DNA of 64,000 nucleotides from AP-15 sp963738185 (GTDB lineage: Bacteria; Pseudomonadota; Alphaproteobacteria; ATCC43930; CGMCC-115725): positions 186,001 through 250,000 of the forward strand of contig CAVTVA010000003.1 of the NCBI GenBank assembly GCA_963738185.1. Reading direction: 5' to 3'. The number at the start of each line of letters is the position of its first letter. Position 1 is the first letter of the stretch. The notes under the pieces were generated by a model, which saw nothing but the letters and a program-made list of their open reading frames with translations, had not been told where the DNA came from and did no database searches. Shown here piece after piece: positions 1 through 10,227 of the stretch. The translations under genes and the position numbers were made by a program.

Positions 1-492
1 GAGCTGGCGCGCCGCCATGGCGGGCGCATCCTGGTGCCGACCGGGGCGTTGCTCGGGCTCGACGCGGTGGCGGCGGCGGCCGAGGGCGACATCGCCACGG
101 TGCACATGGTCACGCGCAAGCCGCCGGGCGGGCTCGCCGGCGCGCCCTATCTCGCGCAGCACGCCATTTCGATTGACGGCATCGCGGCGGCAAAACGCGT
201 GTTCGCCGGCAGCGCGCGCGAGGCGGCCCGCGGCTTTCCGGCGAATGTCAACGTGGCCGCGGCCTTGGCCTTGGCCGGGATCGGGCCGGATCGCACGAGT
301 GTCGAGATCTGGGCCGACCCCGGGGTTACCCGCAACACCCATCGGATCGAGGTCGAGGCCGACGCGGTGCGGCTCTTGATGCAGATTGAGAATGTGCCGT
401 CCGCGGAAAACCCGAAAACCGGGCGGCTGACCCCGCTGTCGGTCGTCGCGGCGCTCAAAAAGCTCACGAGCCCGCTCGCGGTCGGCACCTGA
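1..492 (+). CDS. nadX: L-aspartate dehydrogenase, C-terminal part (gene cut by window start)
   Basis: The reading frame is open from base 1, so the gene begins before the window; 163 C-terminal residues are visible. The segment matches the catalytic C-terminal domain of the aspartate dehydrogenase family: the GALLGLDAV stretch, an NVAAALALAG helix, and the closing block VPSAENPKTGRLTPLSVVAAL. The family enzyme oxidises L-aspartate with NAD(P) to iminoaspartate, the first intermediate of de novo NAD synthesis; the N-terminal Rossmann domain would lie upstream. It converges on the FkbM gene with an 11-nt gap, and the NAD-salvage gene pncA lies 1 kb downstream, which fits an NAD-metabolism neighbourhood. 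Family assignment is confident; which cofactor it prefers cannot be seen. Confidence 0.85.
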   Translation, partial: ELARRHGGRILVPTGALLGLDAVAAAAEGDIATVHMVTRKPPGGLAGAPYLAQHAISIDGIAAAKRVFAGSAREAARGFPANVNVAAALALAGIGPDRTSVEIWADPGVTRNTHRIEVEADAVRLLMQIENVPSAENPKTGRLTPLSVVAALKKLTSPLAVGT

Positions 493-503
493 CAGGCGGC
501 CCG

Positions 504-1412
504 TCAGCGCGGGACCAGCAGCAAATTGTGAGCATCGCCTGGGCGGAACGGCGGGGCGGCGGCGACATATACCGGCCAATCGGCCTCGGCCATGCCAAAA
601 TCGAGCAGCACTCCGAGCATCTCATAGCCGAGCCCGGCGAGTTGGTCGCAGATCGCCCGGCGGTCCCCCGCGCCCTCGTGCCCGGTCTCGATGACCAATA
701 CCGGACGAAACCGCGCGAGGGTCGCGGCGGCGCCGTCAAGCAGTAGCCGCTCGTGGCCTTCAACATCGATCTTGACTAAATCGAGCCGGTCGAGGCGGTG
801 CTCGTCGGCGAGCGCATCAAGGCGGCGCAGCGTCACGGTAGCGACTTCGTGCCCGGCCGCGGCGGCGCCGATATGGGCGGTGCCGGTATCGGCACGCGCC
901 GAGGTCACCAATGGCATGGCGAGTTCGGCCTCGCCGTCATGGTCGCCGAGGGCGCAGCGGATGAGCTCCACCTGGGCGAGCGCGTTGGCGGCAAGCGTCC
1001 GGCCGAGTGCCATGGCCGCGCGCGGCGCCGGCTCGATTGCCAGCACCCGGCCGTCCGGTCCGACCCGGCGGGCGAGCGGCATCGTCCATTCGCCGAGATT
1101 GGCGCCGACATCGATCGCCACCCCGCCCGGCGGCAGAAACCCTCGCACCGCCGGGTGGATTTCCGGCGGATGCAAGAGCGCATGCCGCCCACGCGCATCG
1201 AGCGGGTGCGGCACATAGACGAGGTCGCCATTGCGGTGCAGCGCGAACCCGCCGGGCCATTCGCGCTCGAGCCGGGACAGCAGCCGCTTTTCGCGCCAGC
1301 GCCGCAGCAGCCGTGCCGTCGGCGCCTCGGGCTCGCCCGGCGGGCGCAATTTCCACAGTGCCTTTAGGAGCGCCATCAGCGGGCGCAGATCGCCGGGATC
1401 GGTCGCCGCCAC
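504..1412 (-). CDS. FkbM family SAM-dependent methyltransferase
   Basis: This 302-residue protein is an FkbM-type O-methyltransferase. The SAM-binding motif I (IDVGANLGEW) lies near residues 97-107, an acidic SAM-contact segment (AIEP) follows, and the family's IDVEGHE motif lies near residue 212. There is no signal peptide or membrane segment, so it should act in the cytosol. FkbM enzymes usually methylate hydroxyls on sugars, polyketides or other secondary products; the substrate here is unknown because no glycan or polyketide cluster adjoins it. The chosen GTG start (1412) lies inside a three-copy 14-bp direct repeat, so the exact start is uncertain. It is convergent with nadX and divergent from pncA. 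Confidence 0.82.
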   Translation of the reverse strand: MAATDPGDLRPLMALLKALWKLRPPGEPEAPTARLLRRWREKRLLSRLEREWPGGFALHRNGDLVYVPHPLDARGRHALLHPPEIHPAVRGFLPPGGVAIDVGANLGEWTMPLARRVGPDGRVLAIEPAPRAAMALGRTLAANALAQVELIRCALGDHDGEAELAMPLVTSARADTGTAHIGAAAAGHEVATVTLRRLDALADEHRLDRLDLVKIDVEGHERLLLDGAAATLARFRPVLVIETGHEGAGDRRAICDQLAGLGYEMLGVLLDFGMAEADWPVYVAAAPPFRPGDAHNLLLVPR

Positions 1413-1452
1413 GATGCCTTGCCCACAATGCCTTGCCCACGATGCCTTGCCG
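1411..1452. repeat. Three tandem copies of a 14-bp repeat at the fkbM start
   Basis: Three head-to-tail 14-bp units, each close to ACGATGCCTTGCCC, occupy 1411-1424, 1425-1438 and 1439-1452 with one or two mismatches. They sit over the GTG start of the FkbM methyltransferase and in its shared upstream region with pncA. Because 14 is not a multiple of three, each unit gained or lost shifts the upstream reading frame. Confidence 0.8.
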
Positions 1453-1511
1453 CCAGCGGGCTTCGATGCCGATATGTGTTATCGGGCGGATGACCGATCG
1501 GCGAGGGAAAA

Positions 1512-2138
1512 ATGACCCGAGGCTTGGACCCGCCGGGCGAACGCGATGTGCTGGTGATTGTCGATGCGCAGAACGATTTTTGCCCCGGCGGCGCGCTCGC
1601 GGTTCCCGAGGGCGACGCGATCGTCCCGACGGTCAACCGGCTTGCCGCGGGCTTTCCCCATGTCGTCTTGACCCAGGACTGGCATCCCCCGGGGCACCTG
1701 TCGTTTGCCGGCGCGCATCCCGGCAAGCGGCCTTTCGAGACTATCGAGGTGGCTTACGGGAGCCAGATTCTGTGGCCGGAGCATTGCGTGCAAGGGACCG
1801 CGGGGGCGGCGTTTCATCCCGACCTCACGGTGCCGCACGCCGAACTCGTGCTGCGCAAGGGCTTTCGGCGCGAGATCGACTCCTATTCGGCGTTTCGCGA
1901 GAACGACCGGACGACGCCGACCGGGCTCGCCTCCTATTTGCGCGAGCGCGGCTTCGAGCGTGTGACACTCGCCGGGCTCGCCACTGATTTTTGCGTGCTC
2001 TATTCGGCGCTCGATGCGCGCGCAGCCGGGTTCGAGGTCGTCGTTGCGGCCGATGCCTGCCGGGGCATCGATCTCGACGGCTCGCTCGCCCGCGCGCTGC
2101 GGGCGATGGCCGCGGCCGGGGTGAGAGTGCTCGGCTAG
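1512..2138 (+). CDS. pncA: Nicotinamidase / pyrazinamidase
   Basis: This 208-residue isochorismatase-fold hydrolase converts nicotinamide to nicotinic acid in the NAD salvage pathway. The Asp-Lys-Cys triad is visible: Asp18 in IVDAQNDF, Lys116 in LRKGF and Cys161 in ATDFCVLYSALDA. The metal-binding Asp/His cluster appears in TQDWHPPGHLSF, and WPEHCVQGT is typical of PncA. Length is normal for the family. The ATG start follows a purine-rich stretch (GGCGAGGGAAAA). The stop overlaps the stop of the converging RRM gene by a few bases. Together with nadX it suggests an NAD supply neighbourhood. Confidence 0.93.
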   Translation: MTRGLDPPGERDVLVIVDAQNDFCPGGALAVPEGDAIVPTVNRLAAGFPHVVLTQDWHPPGHLSFAGAHPGKRPFETIEVAYGSQILWPEHCVQGTAGAAFHPDLTVPHAELVLRKGFRREIDSYSAFRENDRTTPTGLASYLRERGFERVTLAGLATDFCVLYSALDARAAGFEVVVAADACRGIDLDGSLARALRAMAAAGVRVLG

Positions 2139-2566
2139 ACCCGGCGCGGCAACGACCGGCGCTCGACCTGAAAGGTGGGCTGCCGTCGCGGCGCCGGCCG
2201 CGGCGCAAACTCCGTGCCCGCATCCTCGTTCGCGCTGTCGCGGGTTGCTGGCCGCGGCGCAGTGCGGCGAGGTGCCGCATGATCCCGCATCGGCTTTTTT
2301 CGGGCCGGGCGCTCGCTGATCCGCACATCGATATTGTGCCCGTCGATCGCGGCGCCGTTCATCGCCTCGATCGCGCGCTTGGCAGCGCGCTCGGTGGCGA
2401 TGTCGACAAAGCCGTAGCGCAGCCGTTTGCCGGTCGCCGGATCGCGGGCGACAAAGGCGCTCAACACCATCCCGTACGGATCAAAGGCTTCGGCCAGCTG
2501 ATCGTCGGTGAAGTCCGGCGGCAGGTTTGCCACGAACAGATTGCCCCGGAAATACTGCAGTCTCAT
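2135..2566 (-). CDS. RRM-type RNA-binding protein
   Basis: This 143-residue protein has one RNA-recognition motif at about residues 8-85 and a basic Arg/Pro-rich tail. RNP2 is LFVANL (residues 10-15) and RNP1 is around RLRYGFVDI (residues 48-56). Small single-RRM proteins of this kind occur in many proteobacteria and cyanobacteria and bind single-stranded RNA; the target is not predictable. The frame stays open for nearly 200 codons upstream, but the ATG at 2566 directly precedes the domain. Its last codons overlap the end of pncA on the other strand. Confidence 0.85.
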   Translation of the reverse strand: MRLQYFRGNLFVANLPPDFTDDQLAEAFDPYGMVLSAFVARDPATGKRLRYGFVDIATERAAKRAIEAMNGAAIDGHNIDVRISERPARKKPMRDHAAPRRTAPRPATRDSANEDAGTEFAPRPAPRRQPTFQVERRSLPRRV

Positions 2567-2780
2567 CTCGCGCCCACCCTTTGCGGCTCGGCCGTCCCAC
2601 CGGTTAACGCCGAGCCGAGGATGTCGGGTGCGCGCCAGGGAGGCGGAATGCTGACTTTGCATCGCTGCATTGCACAAGGGGCGCGCTGTGCCGGCCGGGC
2701 CCGATCCCCGCGGCAATGCTTGCGCGCCGATCCGCGCGGCGCGACAGTGGGGAGTCTTTTTTGGCGCATCCGGAGCACGC

Positions 2781-3656
2781 ATGATCCCGCGCAAGCGCAG
2801 CACGTTTTCGGCGATCATCGACCGGCCGCCGCTCGAATTGCCAGGGCGCGCCCGCATCGTCGTGTGGACCATCGTCAACCTCGAATACTGGTCGATCTCG
2901 CGGCCGATGGCGCGCCAGGTGCTGCCGGCCCCGACCGGCCAGGTGCTGCTGCCCGACCTGCCCAACTGGGCCTGGCACGAATACGGGATGCGGGTCGGGG
3001 TGTGGCGCTTTTTCGAGCTGTTCCGCCGCCTCGGGGTCCGCCCGACCCTGTCGATCAACGCGCGGGTTTGCGAGGAATACGAGCGCGTCGCCGGCGCCGC
3101 ACGCGATGCCGGTTGGGAATTCATGGGCCATGCCTGGGAGCAGATGCCGATCCACAAGGTCGAGGATCAGGCGGCGATGATCGCCAAGTCACTCGACGTG
3201 CTGGAGCGGTTTGCTGGCAGCAGGACGAGGGGTTGGCTCGGCCCAGGCCTGACCGAGACCTACGAGACGCCGGAGCTCCTGGCGGCGGCCGGGATCGAAT
3301 ACATCGGCGACTGGGTCTATGACGACGAGCCGACCGAGATCCGCACCAAGCGTGGCCCGCTCGTCACCCTGCCCTATTCGGTCGAGCTCAACGACATCCC
3401 GATGATGCTCGTCCAGCACCATGAATCGCGCTACTTCACCGAGCGCTGCATCGACAGCTTCGAGCGGCTCTACGAGGAGGGGGCCGAGCGGGCCAAGATC
3501 ATGGCGATCGCGATCCATCCCTACATCAGCGGCCAGCCGCACCGGATCAAATACCTCGAAGCGGTCTACGACCATATCAGCCGCTACGCCGGCGTGCTGC
3601 ATTGGAACGGGGTCGAGATCCTCGATTGGTACAATGCGGCGCGAGCCGGGCGATGA
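2781..3656 (+). CDS. Polysaccharide deacetylase family protein (copy 1)
   Basis: This 291-residue protein belongs to the NodB-fold polysaccharide deacetylase superfamily, in the branch that includes allantoinase-like (PuuE-type) enzymes. Visible family blocks are IVNLEYW, LPNWAWHEYGMRVGVWR, GWEFMGHAWEQ and HPYISGQPHRI, the last two carrying histidines expected to bind metal. It has no signal peptide, which favours a cytosolic amide-bond hydrolase over a cell-wall enzyme. The start at 2781 was chosen because homologous sequence begins there; the frame is open further upstream. It shares an ATGA overlap with a close paralogue and lies upstream of a peptide-type ABC transporter. The substrate is unknown. 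Confidence 0.8.
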   Translation: MIPRKRSTFSAIIDRPPLELPGRARIVVWTIVNLEYWSISRPMARQVLPAPTGQVLLPDLPNWAWHEYGMRVGVWRFFELFRRLGVRPTLSINARVCEEYERVAGAARDAGWEFMGHAWEQMPIHKVEDQAAMIAKSLDVLERFAGSRTRGWLGPGLTETYETPELLAAAGIEYIGDWVYDDEPTEIRTKRGPLVTLPYSVELNDIPMMLVQHHESRYFTERCIDSFERLYEEGAERAKIMAIAIHPYISGQPHRIKYLEAVYDHISRYAGVLHWNGVEILDWYNAARAGR

Positions 3657-4592
3657 CCAACCGTGAGATGACTGGCGCAAAGACGATCATGCTGCCGACC
3701 GAGCGGCTCGACTATTCGCCGATTGCCGGGCGCCGCCCATTGCATTTGCCGGATGGGGCGCGGATGGCGGTGTGGGTCATCGTCAATGTCGAGGAATGGG
3801 ACCCGCGGGAGGCGATGCCGCGCACCGTGCTGACCCCGCCGGCGGGTGGGGCGCCGATGCCCGACATTCCGAACTGGGCCTGGCACGAATACGGCAACCG
3901 GGTCGGGTTCTGGCGCATGCTCGAGGCGTTGGACGAAGAGCGGGTGCGCGCGGTGCTGGCGATCAACGGCTCGGCCATCGCCCGCTATGAACCCGATTGC
4001 CCGCGCGGCGCTCGACCGCGGCTGGGAATTCATCGGCCACGGCTTCAGCCAGAAGAACATGCAGAAGGTCGCCGACGAGCGGCTCGACATCCGCAAGACC
4101 GCGGCCGCGATCCGCGCCGTCACCGGCAAGAGCCCGCGCGGCTGGCTCGGCCCCGGCCTGACCGAAACCTGGGAGACCCCGGATCTGCTGGCCGAGGAAG
4201 GCTACGACTATGTCTGCGACTGGGTGCTCGACGACGAGCCGGTGCGGCTCAAGACCCGCACCCGGCCGATCGTCAACCTGCCCTACACCCAGGAATGCAA
4301 CGACGTGGCGATGATGCTGATCCAGCATCACAAGGCCGGCGAGTATTACGACCGCGCCATCGACCAGTTCGAGCAGATCCATCGTGACGCCGCCCGTTCG
4401 GCCCGCATCATGGCGCTGGTCGTGCACCCCTACATCATGGGGGCGCCGCACCGGCTCAAATATTTCCGCAACGCCCTCTCTCATATCGGTGCTCATCCTG
4501 ATGTGGTGTTCTGGACCGGCGAAGAAATCCTCGACTGGTTCTTGTCGGCCGACCAAGAGGAGCTCGGGCGCGCAAGTGCGCTTCGCCAGTAG
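3653..4592 (+). pseudogene. Polysaccharide deacetylase family protein (copy 2), single-base frameshift
   Basis: This paralogue of the preceding gene keeps the same blocks (VNVEEWDPREA, IPNWAWHEYGNRVGFWR, GWEFIGHGFSQ, GWLGPGLTETWETP, HPYIMGAPHRL). The frame breaks near 3992-3994: one extra C in the run in TATGAACCCGATT moves the remaining two thirds into another frame. Dropping that C restores AIARYEP followed by IARAALDRGW and gives exactly the residue spacing of copy 1. The restored protein would be about 312 residues. The ATG overlaps the copy 1 stop, so the two are likely co-transcribed. The break may be a sequencing error; everything around it looks functional. Confidence 0.8.
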
Positions 4593-5053
4593 CGAACCCG
4601 ATCTCGCCCCAACCTCACGACGACGGAGGAAACGCGGGTGACCGGCAGGTATTGTTTCACTGATCGGCAGCGGCAGAGCCCTGCGGAACGGTATCCCTCG
4701 TCCTAATTAGAAGCGCCTGGTTGCATTTCGTTCTTGTCGCCCGCGTTTTGCCCTGTGAGCGCGACACGCGATGGCGTAAGGTCGCTGGAATAATCAAAGA
4801 GCAGATAGGGGATAGATGAGCATTTCCCCACGGGCGTGCGTGCGGCGGCCGGCGACGCCTATGTCGACGTGCCGAAAATGCTCGCCATCCTCATTCAGAC
4901 CGAGATTCATGCGGGGGCGCGGGTGGCGGCGGCCCGCTGTGCCGACCGGCGGGCTCGCGGCTCCTGCCGCCCGACGCGAAAATCTTAACCAGATCATCAC
5001 CGGTCCGGTGGTCTTATGCGGGAGACGTCGGGAGGGGCTGAGAGGATAGGGCA
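4593..5053. other. 461-bp intergenic region before the ABC transporter
   Basis: No convincing gene is present. One frame (about 4835-4985) encodes a plausible protein-like stretch containing GDAYVDVPKMLAILIQTEI but has no start and soon stops, so it may be a gene remnant of unknown family. The last bases before the permease (GAGAGGATAGGG) form its ribosome binding site. A periplasmic substrate-binding-protein gene, often found at this position in such operons, is absent. Confidence 0.5.
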
Positions 5054-5995
5054 GTGCTTGCCTACATCGTCAGACGCATTCTGGCCACCGTGCCGGTCAT
5101 GGCGGTGGTGGCGCTGTTTGTCTTCGCGCTGCTGCATCTGAGCCCCGGAGATCCGGCGGCGATCATCGCCGGCGACAGTGCTACCGCGGCCGACATCGCC
5201 CGCATCCATCACGCGCTCGGGCTCGACCAGCCGCTCTATGCCCAGTTCGGCGAGTGGGTCTGGGGTCTGCTGCACGGCGACCTCGGCGTCTCGATCTTCA
5301 CCAACCTGCCGGTCTCAACCCTGATCGCGCAACGGATCGAGCCGACTGTGACCCTGACGATCTCGACTGTCCTGGTCTCGGTGCTGGCGGCGATCCCGAT
5401 GGGCGTGCTGGCGGCCGCGAAGGCCGGCTCGTGGCTGGACCGCACGGTCATGGGTTTCGCCGTGCTCGGGTTTTCGGTGCCGGTGTTCGTCATCGCCTAT
5501 GTGCTGATCTACCTGTTTGCGGTGCGCACCAATCTCTTGCCGGTGCAGGGCTTTGTCGGCATCGATCGCGGCTTGTGGCCGTTTCTGTCGCATCTGGTGA
5601 TGCCGACCCTGGCGCTGGCGATGGTGTTTACCGCGCTGGTCGCGCGCATGACGCGCACCAGCATGCTTGACGTCCTGGGCCAGGACTATATCCGCACCGC
5701 GCAAGCCAAAGGGCTCGCCAATTTCAGGGTGCTGATCGGCCACGCGCTGAAGAACGCGGCGGTGCCGATCGTGACCATTATCGGCATCGGCTTTGCGCTG
5801 CTGATTTCGGGGGTTGTGGTCACCGAGACCGTGTTTGCGATCCCCGGATTGGGGCGGCTTACCGTCGACGCAATCCTGAGCCGCGACTATCCGATCATTC
5901 AAGGGATCATCCTGATCTTCTCGGCCGGCTATGTGCTGGTCAATCTATTGGTCGATATCAGCTACACCTTTCTCGACCCGCGCATCCGGTATTGA
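5054..5995 (+). CDS. Peptide/nickel-type ABC transporter permease (DppB-like)
   Basis: This 313-residue inner-membrane permease has six predicted helices, beginning with VPVMAVVALFVFALLHLSPGD. The BPD_transp_1 domain includes the EAA-type loop around QDYIRTAQAKGL, and the C-terminus TFLDPRIRY is characteristic of DppB/OppB proteins. It would pair with the next permease to form the channel of an importer for peptides, nickel or similar solutes. GTG start at 5054, preceded by a good purine-rich ribosome binding site. First gene of a four-gene transporter operon; a 177-nt gap separates it from the second permease. Confidence 0.9.
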   Translation: MLAYIVRRILATVPVMAVVALFVFALLHLSPGDPAAIIAGDSATAADIARIHHALGLDQPLYAQFGEWVWGLLHGDLGVSIFTNLPVSTLIAQRIEPTVTLTISTVLVSVLAAIPMGVLAAAKAGSWLDRTVMGFAVLGFSVPVFVIAYVLIYLFAVRTNLLPVQGFVGIDRGLWPFLSHLVMPTLALAMVFTALVARMTRTSMLDVLGQDYIRTAQAKGLANFRVLIGHALKNAAVPIVTIIGIGFALLISGVVVTETVFAIPGLGRLTVDAILSRDYPIIQGIILIFSAGYVLVNLLVDISYTFLDPRIRY

Positions 5996-6172
5996 GTGCC
6001 GCAACAAATGACCGCTCTTCGTCCGCATCAAAGGTCTTTCACGGACTTGTTCCCTGGGCTTTCTATCTATGGGCTCGATCGGCTGGGCCCGCGTCTTCGG
6101 CGCAAGCACCGTGCGGGTTCGGCGAGTCATGCTCGGTGAATATGTGCCGGGGCTGAGAAGAAAAGCCGCAGC

Positions 6173-7057
6173 ATGACCATGGCGCCGGCCGATCTGGCAC
6201 TGTTCGCCGGCCGCAATGCGCGCCGGGGCGGGAGGCGCGGCTATATCCGCCGCCATCCGACCATCATCTGCGGCGCCGCCCTGCTCGGCCTGATGCTGCT
6301 GATGGCGGTGCTGGCGCCCTATCTCGGCACTGTCGACCCGCAGGCGCTGGCGCCGATGGACCGGCTGCGATGGCCGTCGTGGCAGCACTGGTTCGGCACC
6401 GACATGCTCGGCCGCGACGTCTACAGCCGCACCGTCTATGGCGCGCGGGTGTCGTTGGTTGTCGGGATCAGCGTCGCCCTGCTCAGCACCGCAATTGGTC
6501 TGTTGATCGGTGTCACGGCCGGGTTCAGCCGCTGGGCCGACGCGGTCCTGATGCGGGTCATGGACGGGCTGATGTCAATTCCCCCGGTGATGATCGCGAT
6601 CGCGCTGATGGCGCTGACCCGCGCCAGCTTGAAAAACGTGGTCTTCGCGATCGCCGTCGGCGAGGTGCCGCGGGTGAGCCGCCTGGTCCGCGGCGTCGTC
6701 CTTGGCTTGCGCGATCTGCCCTTTGTCGAGGCCGCGTTCGCCGGCGGCGCCAGCCTGCCGCGCGTGCTGTGGCGCCACATCGTGCCCAATACGGTGCCGC
6801 CGCTCCTGGTCCAGGGCACCTATGTCGCCGCCTCGGCGATGATCGTCGAGGCGATCCTCTCCTTTCTCGGCGCCGGAACGCCGCCCAACGTCCCGAGCTG
6901 GGGCAACATCATGGCCGAAGGGCGCAGCCTGTTTCAGGTCGCCTATTACATCGTCCTGTTCCCCGGGGCGTTTTTGTCGGTGACCGTGCTCGCCATCAAC
7001 CTGTTGGGCGACGGGCTGCGCGACGCCCTCGACCCGCGTCTCGCCCGGCGGATGTAG
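6173..7057 (+). CDS. Peptide/nickel-type ABC transporter permease (DppC-like)
   Basis: This 294-residue protein has the DppC architecture. A cytoplasmic N-terminus precedes the first helix (TIICGAALLGLMLLMAVLAPYL). The conserved HWFGTDMLGRDVYSR loop follows, then a five-helix core with an EAA loop (FVEAAFAGGASLPRVLWRHI), and the C-terminus DGLRDALDPRL. It is the partner channel subunit of the preceding permease. The stop is 2 nt before the start of the first ATPase gene, so translation is likely coupled. Confidence 0.9.
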   Translation: MTMAPADLALFAGRNARRGGRRGYIRRHPTIICGAALLGLMLLMAVLAPYLGTVDPQALAPMDRLRWPSWQHWFGTDMLGRDVYSRTVYGARVSLVVGISVALLSTAIGLLIGVTAGFSRWADAVLMRVMDGLMSIPPVMIAIALMALTRASLKNVVFAIAVGEVPRVSRLVRGVVLGLRDLPFVEAAFAGGASLPRVLWRHIVPNTVPPLLVQGTYVAASAMIVEAILSFLGAGTPPNVPSWGNIMAEGRSLFQVAYYIVLFPGAFLSVTVLAINLLGDGLRDALDPRLARRM

Positions 7058-7059
7058 CG

Positions 7060-8189
7060 ATGGCTGCGACGGCCGCCGCCTTGCCTACATCGCCTGCCGC
7101 CGCCGTCGCGCCAAGGCCGCGCGCCGCACCAGAGCCGATCCTCGACATCGCCGATCTAAAGACCTGGTTCTTTACCCGCGACGGCGTGGTGCGCGCGGTC
7201 GACGGCGTCGCCTTCCATGTGCTGCCCGGCGAGACCCTGGCGATTGTCGGCGAGAGCGGCTGCGGCAAGAGCGTCACCGCGCTCTCGATCCTGCGCCTCG
7301 TCCCGCCGCCGGGGCGGATCGTCTGCGGCACGGTGCGCTTTGCCGGGCGCGACCTGGTCGGGCTGAGCGAGCCCCGGATGCGCCAACTGCGCGGCAACGA
7401 GATCGCGATGATCTTTCAAGAGCCGATGACCTCGCTCAATCCGGTGCTGACGGTCGGCCGTCAGATCGCCGAGACCTTGATCTTGCACCAGGGTCTCGGC
7501 CGCGCCGCAGCCCTGGCGAAGGCGGCCGACCTGTTGCGCCTGGTCCAGATTCCCGAGGCGGGGCGCCGGATCGGCGAATACCCGCACCAGCTTTCGGGCG
7601 GCATGCGTCAGCGGGTGATGATCGCGATGGCGCTGGCCTGCAACCCCAAGCTGTTGATCGCCGACGAGCCGACGACCGCGCTCGACGTGACGATCCAGGC
7701 CCAGATCCTCGATCTGCTGCGTGAATTGAAGCAAAAGACCGATACCGCGATCGTGCTGATCACCCACGACCTGGGGGTCGTCGCCGAGATGGCGCAGCGG
7801 GTCGTGGTCATGTATGCCGGCCGCATGGCCGAAGCGGCGCCGGTCGCGGCGCTGTTCCGCCGCCCGCTCCACCCCTACACGCGCGGGCTGCTCGCTTCGG
7901 TGCCGCGGCTCGGCGCCTCGCTCGGTCAGGCGCCGCCGCGGCGGCTGGCCGAGATCGGCGGCGCCGTGCCGGCGCTCAACCAGGGGATCGTGGGATGCGC
8001 CTTTGCCGCACGCTGCCCCTATGCGACCGAGATCTGCCATCGCCAGGCGCCGGTCTTCGAAGAGAAGGAGCCCGGCCATTACGCTGCCTGCTTTCATTCC
8101 GACCAGCTAGCCGGCCAGGTGGCCGACCGAATGGCGGACCAGCCCGCCAACCGCGCGATCGACCAATTGGCCCACCGGGTGATCCGCTG

Positions 8190-8190
<1 letters not shown>
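7060..8190 (+). CDS. Peptide-type ABC transporter ATP-binding protein (DppD-like)
   Basis: This 376-residue ATPase has Walker A GESGCGKS near residues 63-70, the Q-loop MIFQEPMTSLNP, the signature LSGGMRQR near residue 176 and Walker B LLIADEPTTALD near residue 197. The C-terminal oligopeptide-transporter domain has the Cys cluster typical of DppD/OppD (CAFAARCPYATEIC). It powers import through the two permeases. An Ala/Pro-rich leader of about 25 residues precedes the domain. The stop codon overlaps the ATG of the next gene by one base. Confidence 0.92.
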
Positions 8191-9245
<1,055 letters not shown>

Positions 9246-9274
9246 GCGCCAGCCCCAGACAGAGCGAGGATGCG

Positions 9275-9667
9275 ATGCCGATGCACGTGGTCAACGGCGC
9301 AATATTGAAGTGCTCGTGCGGGTCGATCCCGTCGAGCCTGGTCGTGCTGCCGGTGCATCGCGAGCAGATCGAGCATCAATTCGCGGCCAACATCACGGAC
9401 CACGCGCCGATGGTCAACATCATGCCGTTTGGAGTTTGCGCGACGCTCCAGGGGCCGTGCGTTCCGGCGACGCCGGCCCCCTGGACGCCGGGCTCGCCGA
9501 GCGTCGTGCTCGACAATCAGCCGGCGCTCGACGACCCCTCGATCCTGGCGTGCACCGTCGGCGGAACCATCACTGTATCCTATCCGGGCCAGAGCTCGGT
9601 GCAGATCCCTGAACCCTGCGCTCAGGGCAGCACGCGCGGAAAGGCGTCGGTGCGCCGAAACAGCTGA
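9275..9667 (+). CDS. DUF4280 / PAAR-like T6SS spike-tip protein
   Basis: This 130-residue protein resembles the DUF4280 family of PAAR-like proteins, which cap the VgrG trimer and sharpen the T6SS spike. The opening pattern ILKCSCG followed by LVVLP, the motif around NIMPFGVC, and the later ILACTVGGTITV match the family, with paired cysteines spaced for metal binding. It is of minimal length, so it carries no fused toxin. The gene faces the vgrG module and overlaps the hypothetical gene ending at 9622 by 46 nt, tail to tail. An in-frame ATG at 9281 is an alternative start. Confidence 0.78.
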   Translation: MPMHVVNGAILKCSCGSIPSSLVVLPVHREQIEHQFAANITDHAPMVNIMPFGVCATLQGPCVPATPAPWTPGSPSVVLDNQPALDDPSILACTVGGTITVSYPGQSSVQIPEPCAQGSTRGKASVRRNS

Positions 9668-10227
9668 AGCCCGCTGGTCGGGTAGCGCTGCGCCACCCTG
9701 AGCGCGCTGCGCAGCGTGTTGCGCGTCACCACGCTGACCAGATCCGGCGCGTAATCGGCGGGTATTGCCGCCAGCCCGTCAATCCCGGCGAGCCAATAGC
9801 CGATCGTCAGCTGCACCCCCTTGATCTCGGTGATCTGGTAGCCGCGCAGGGTCAGATCGGGGAAATAGGGGCTGGTCTCGGCCAGCGGCAGCAGGATCTC
9901 GAGCCGCCCTTCGAGGCTCGCCCCGGCCGGCAAGTGGCGGGCCAGCGGGAACACCGGGACCGCGACGCGCCGGTCGGTCGGCAGCGGTGCCACGAACTTG
10001 CCGACCACCGCATCCCCATCCTCGCCGGCGATGACGATCCCCGCAGCATCATCGGCTCGCGCGGCGCCACTCGCGGGATCGATGCTGGGCAGGGCATGCA
10101 TCGCGTAGATATCGGCCGGTCCCTGGTTTTCCAACCTATAGGGAAACAGCAGCATGCCGCCGCTTTTGCCTGGCCGACAGGTCAGCCCCACGCCGGCGGC
10201 GGCGCCCGCCCGCTCCGGCTCAGCCAC
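9622..10227 (-). CDS. Hypothetical protein of the vgrG module
   Basis: This 201-residue protein belongs to no family I recognise. It is soluble, rich in short hydrophobic/proline stretches compatible with a beta-sandwich (LLFPYRLENQGPADIY, LEGRLEILLPLAET), and ends with an Arg-rich helix. The GTG start at 10227 is supported by AGGAG seven bases upstream, and it overlaps the end of the M91-like gene by 8 nt, so the two should be translated together. Position directly behind vgrG and the M91-like gene suggests a T6SS adaptor, immunity protein or effector partner; this is inference from context only. Confidence 0.65.
   Translation of the reverse strand: MAEPERAGAAAGVGLTCRPGKSGGMLLFPYRLENQGPADIYAMHALPSIDPASGAARADDAAGIVIAGEDGDAVVGKFVAPLPTDRRVAVPVFPLARHLPAGASLEGRLEILLPLAETSPYFPDLTLRGYQITEIKGVQLTIGYWLAGIDGLAAIPADYAPDLVSVVTRNTLRSALRVAQRYPTSGLQLFRRTDAFPRVLP

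Noticed and set aside
4816..5049. A 77-codon open frame before the ABC permease
   Set aside because: Arg/Pro-rich shadow composition. A different frame in the same place looks more protein-like but lacks a start, so at most it is a remnant.
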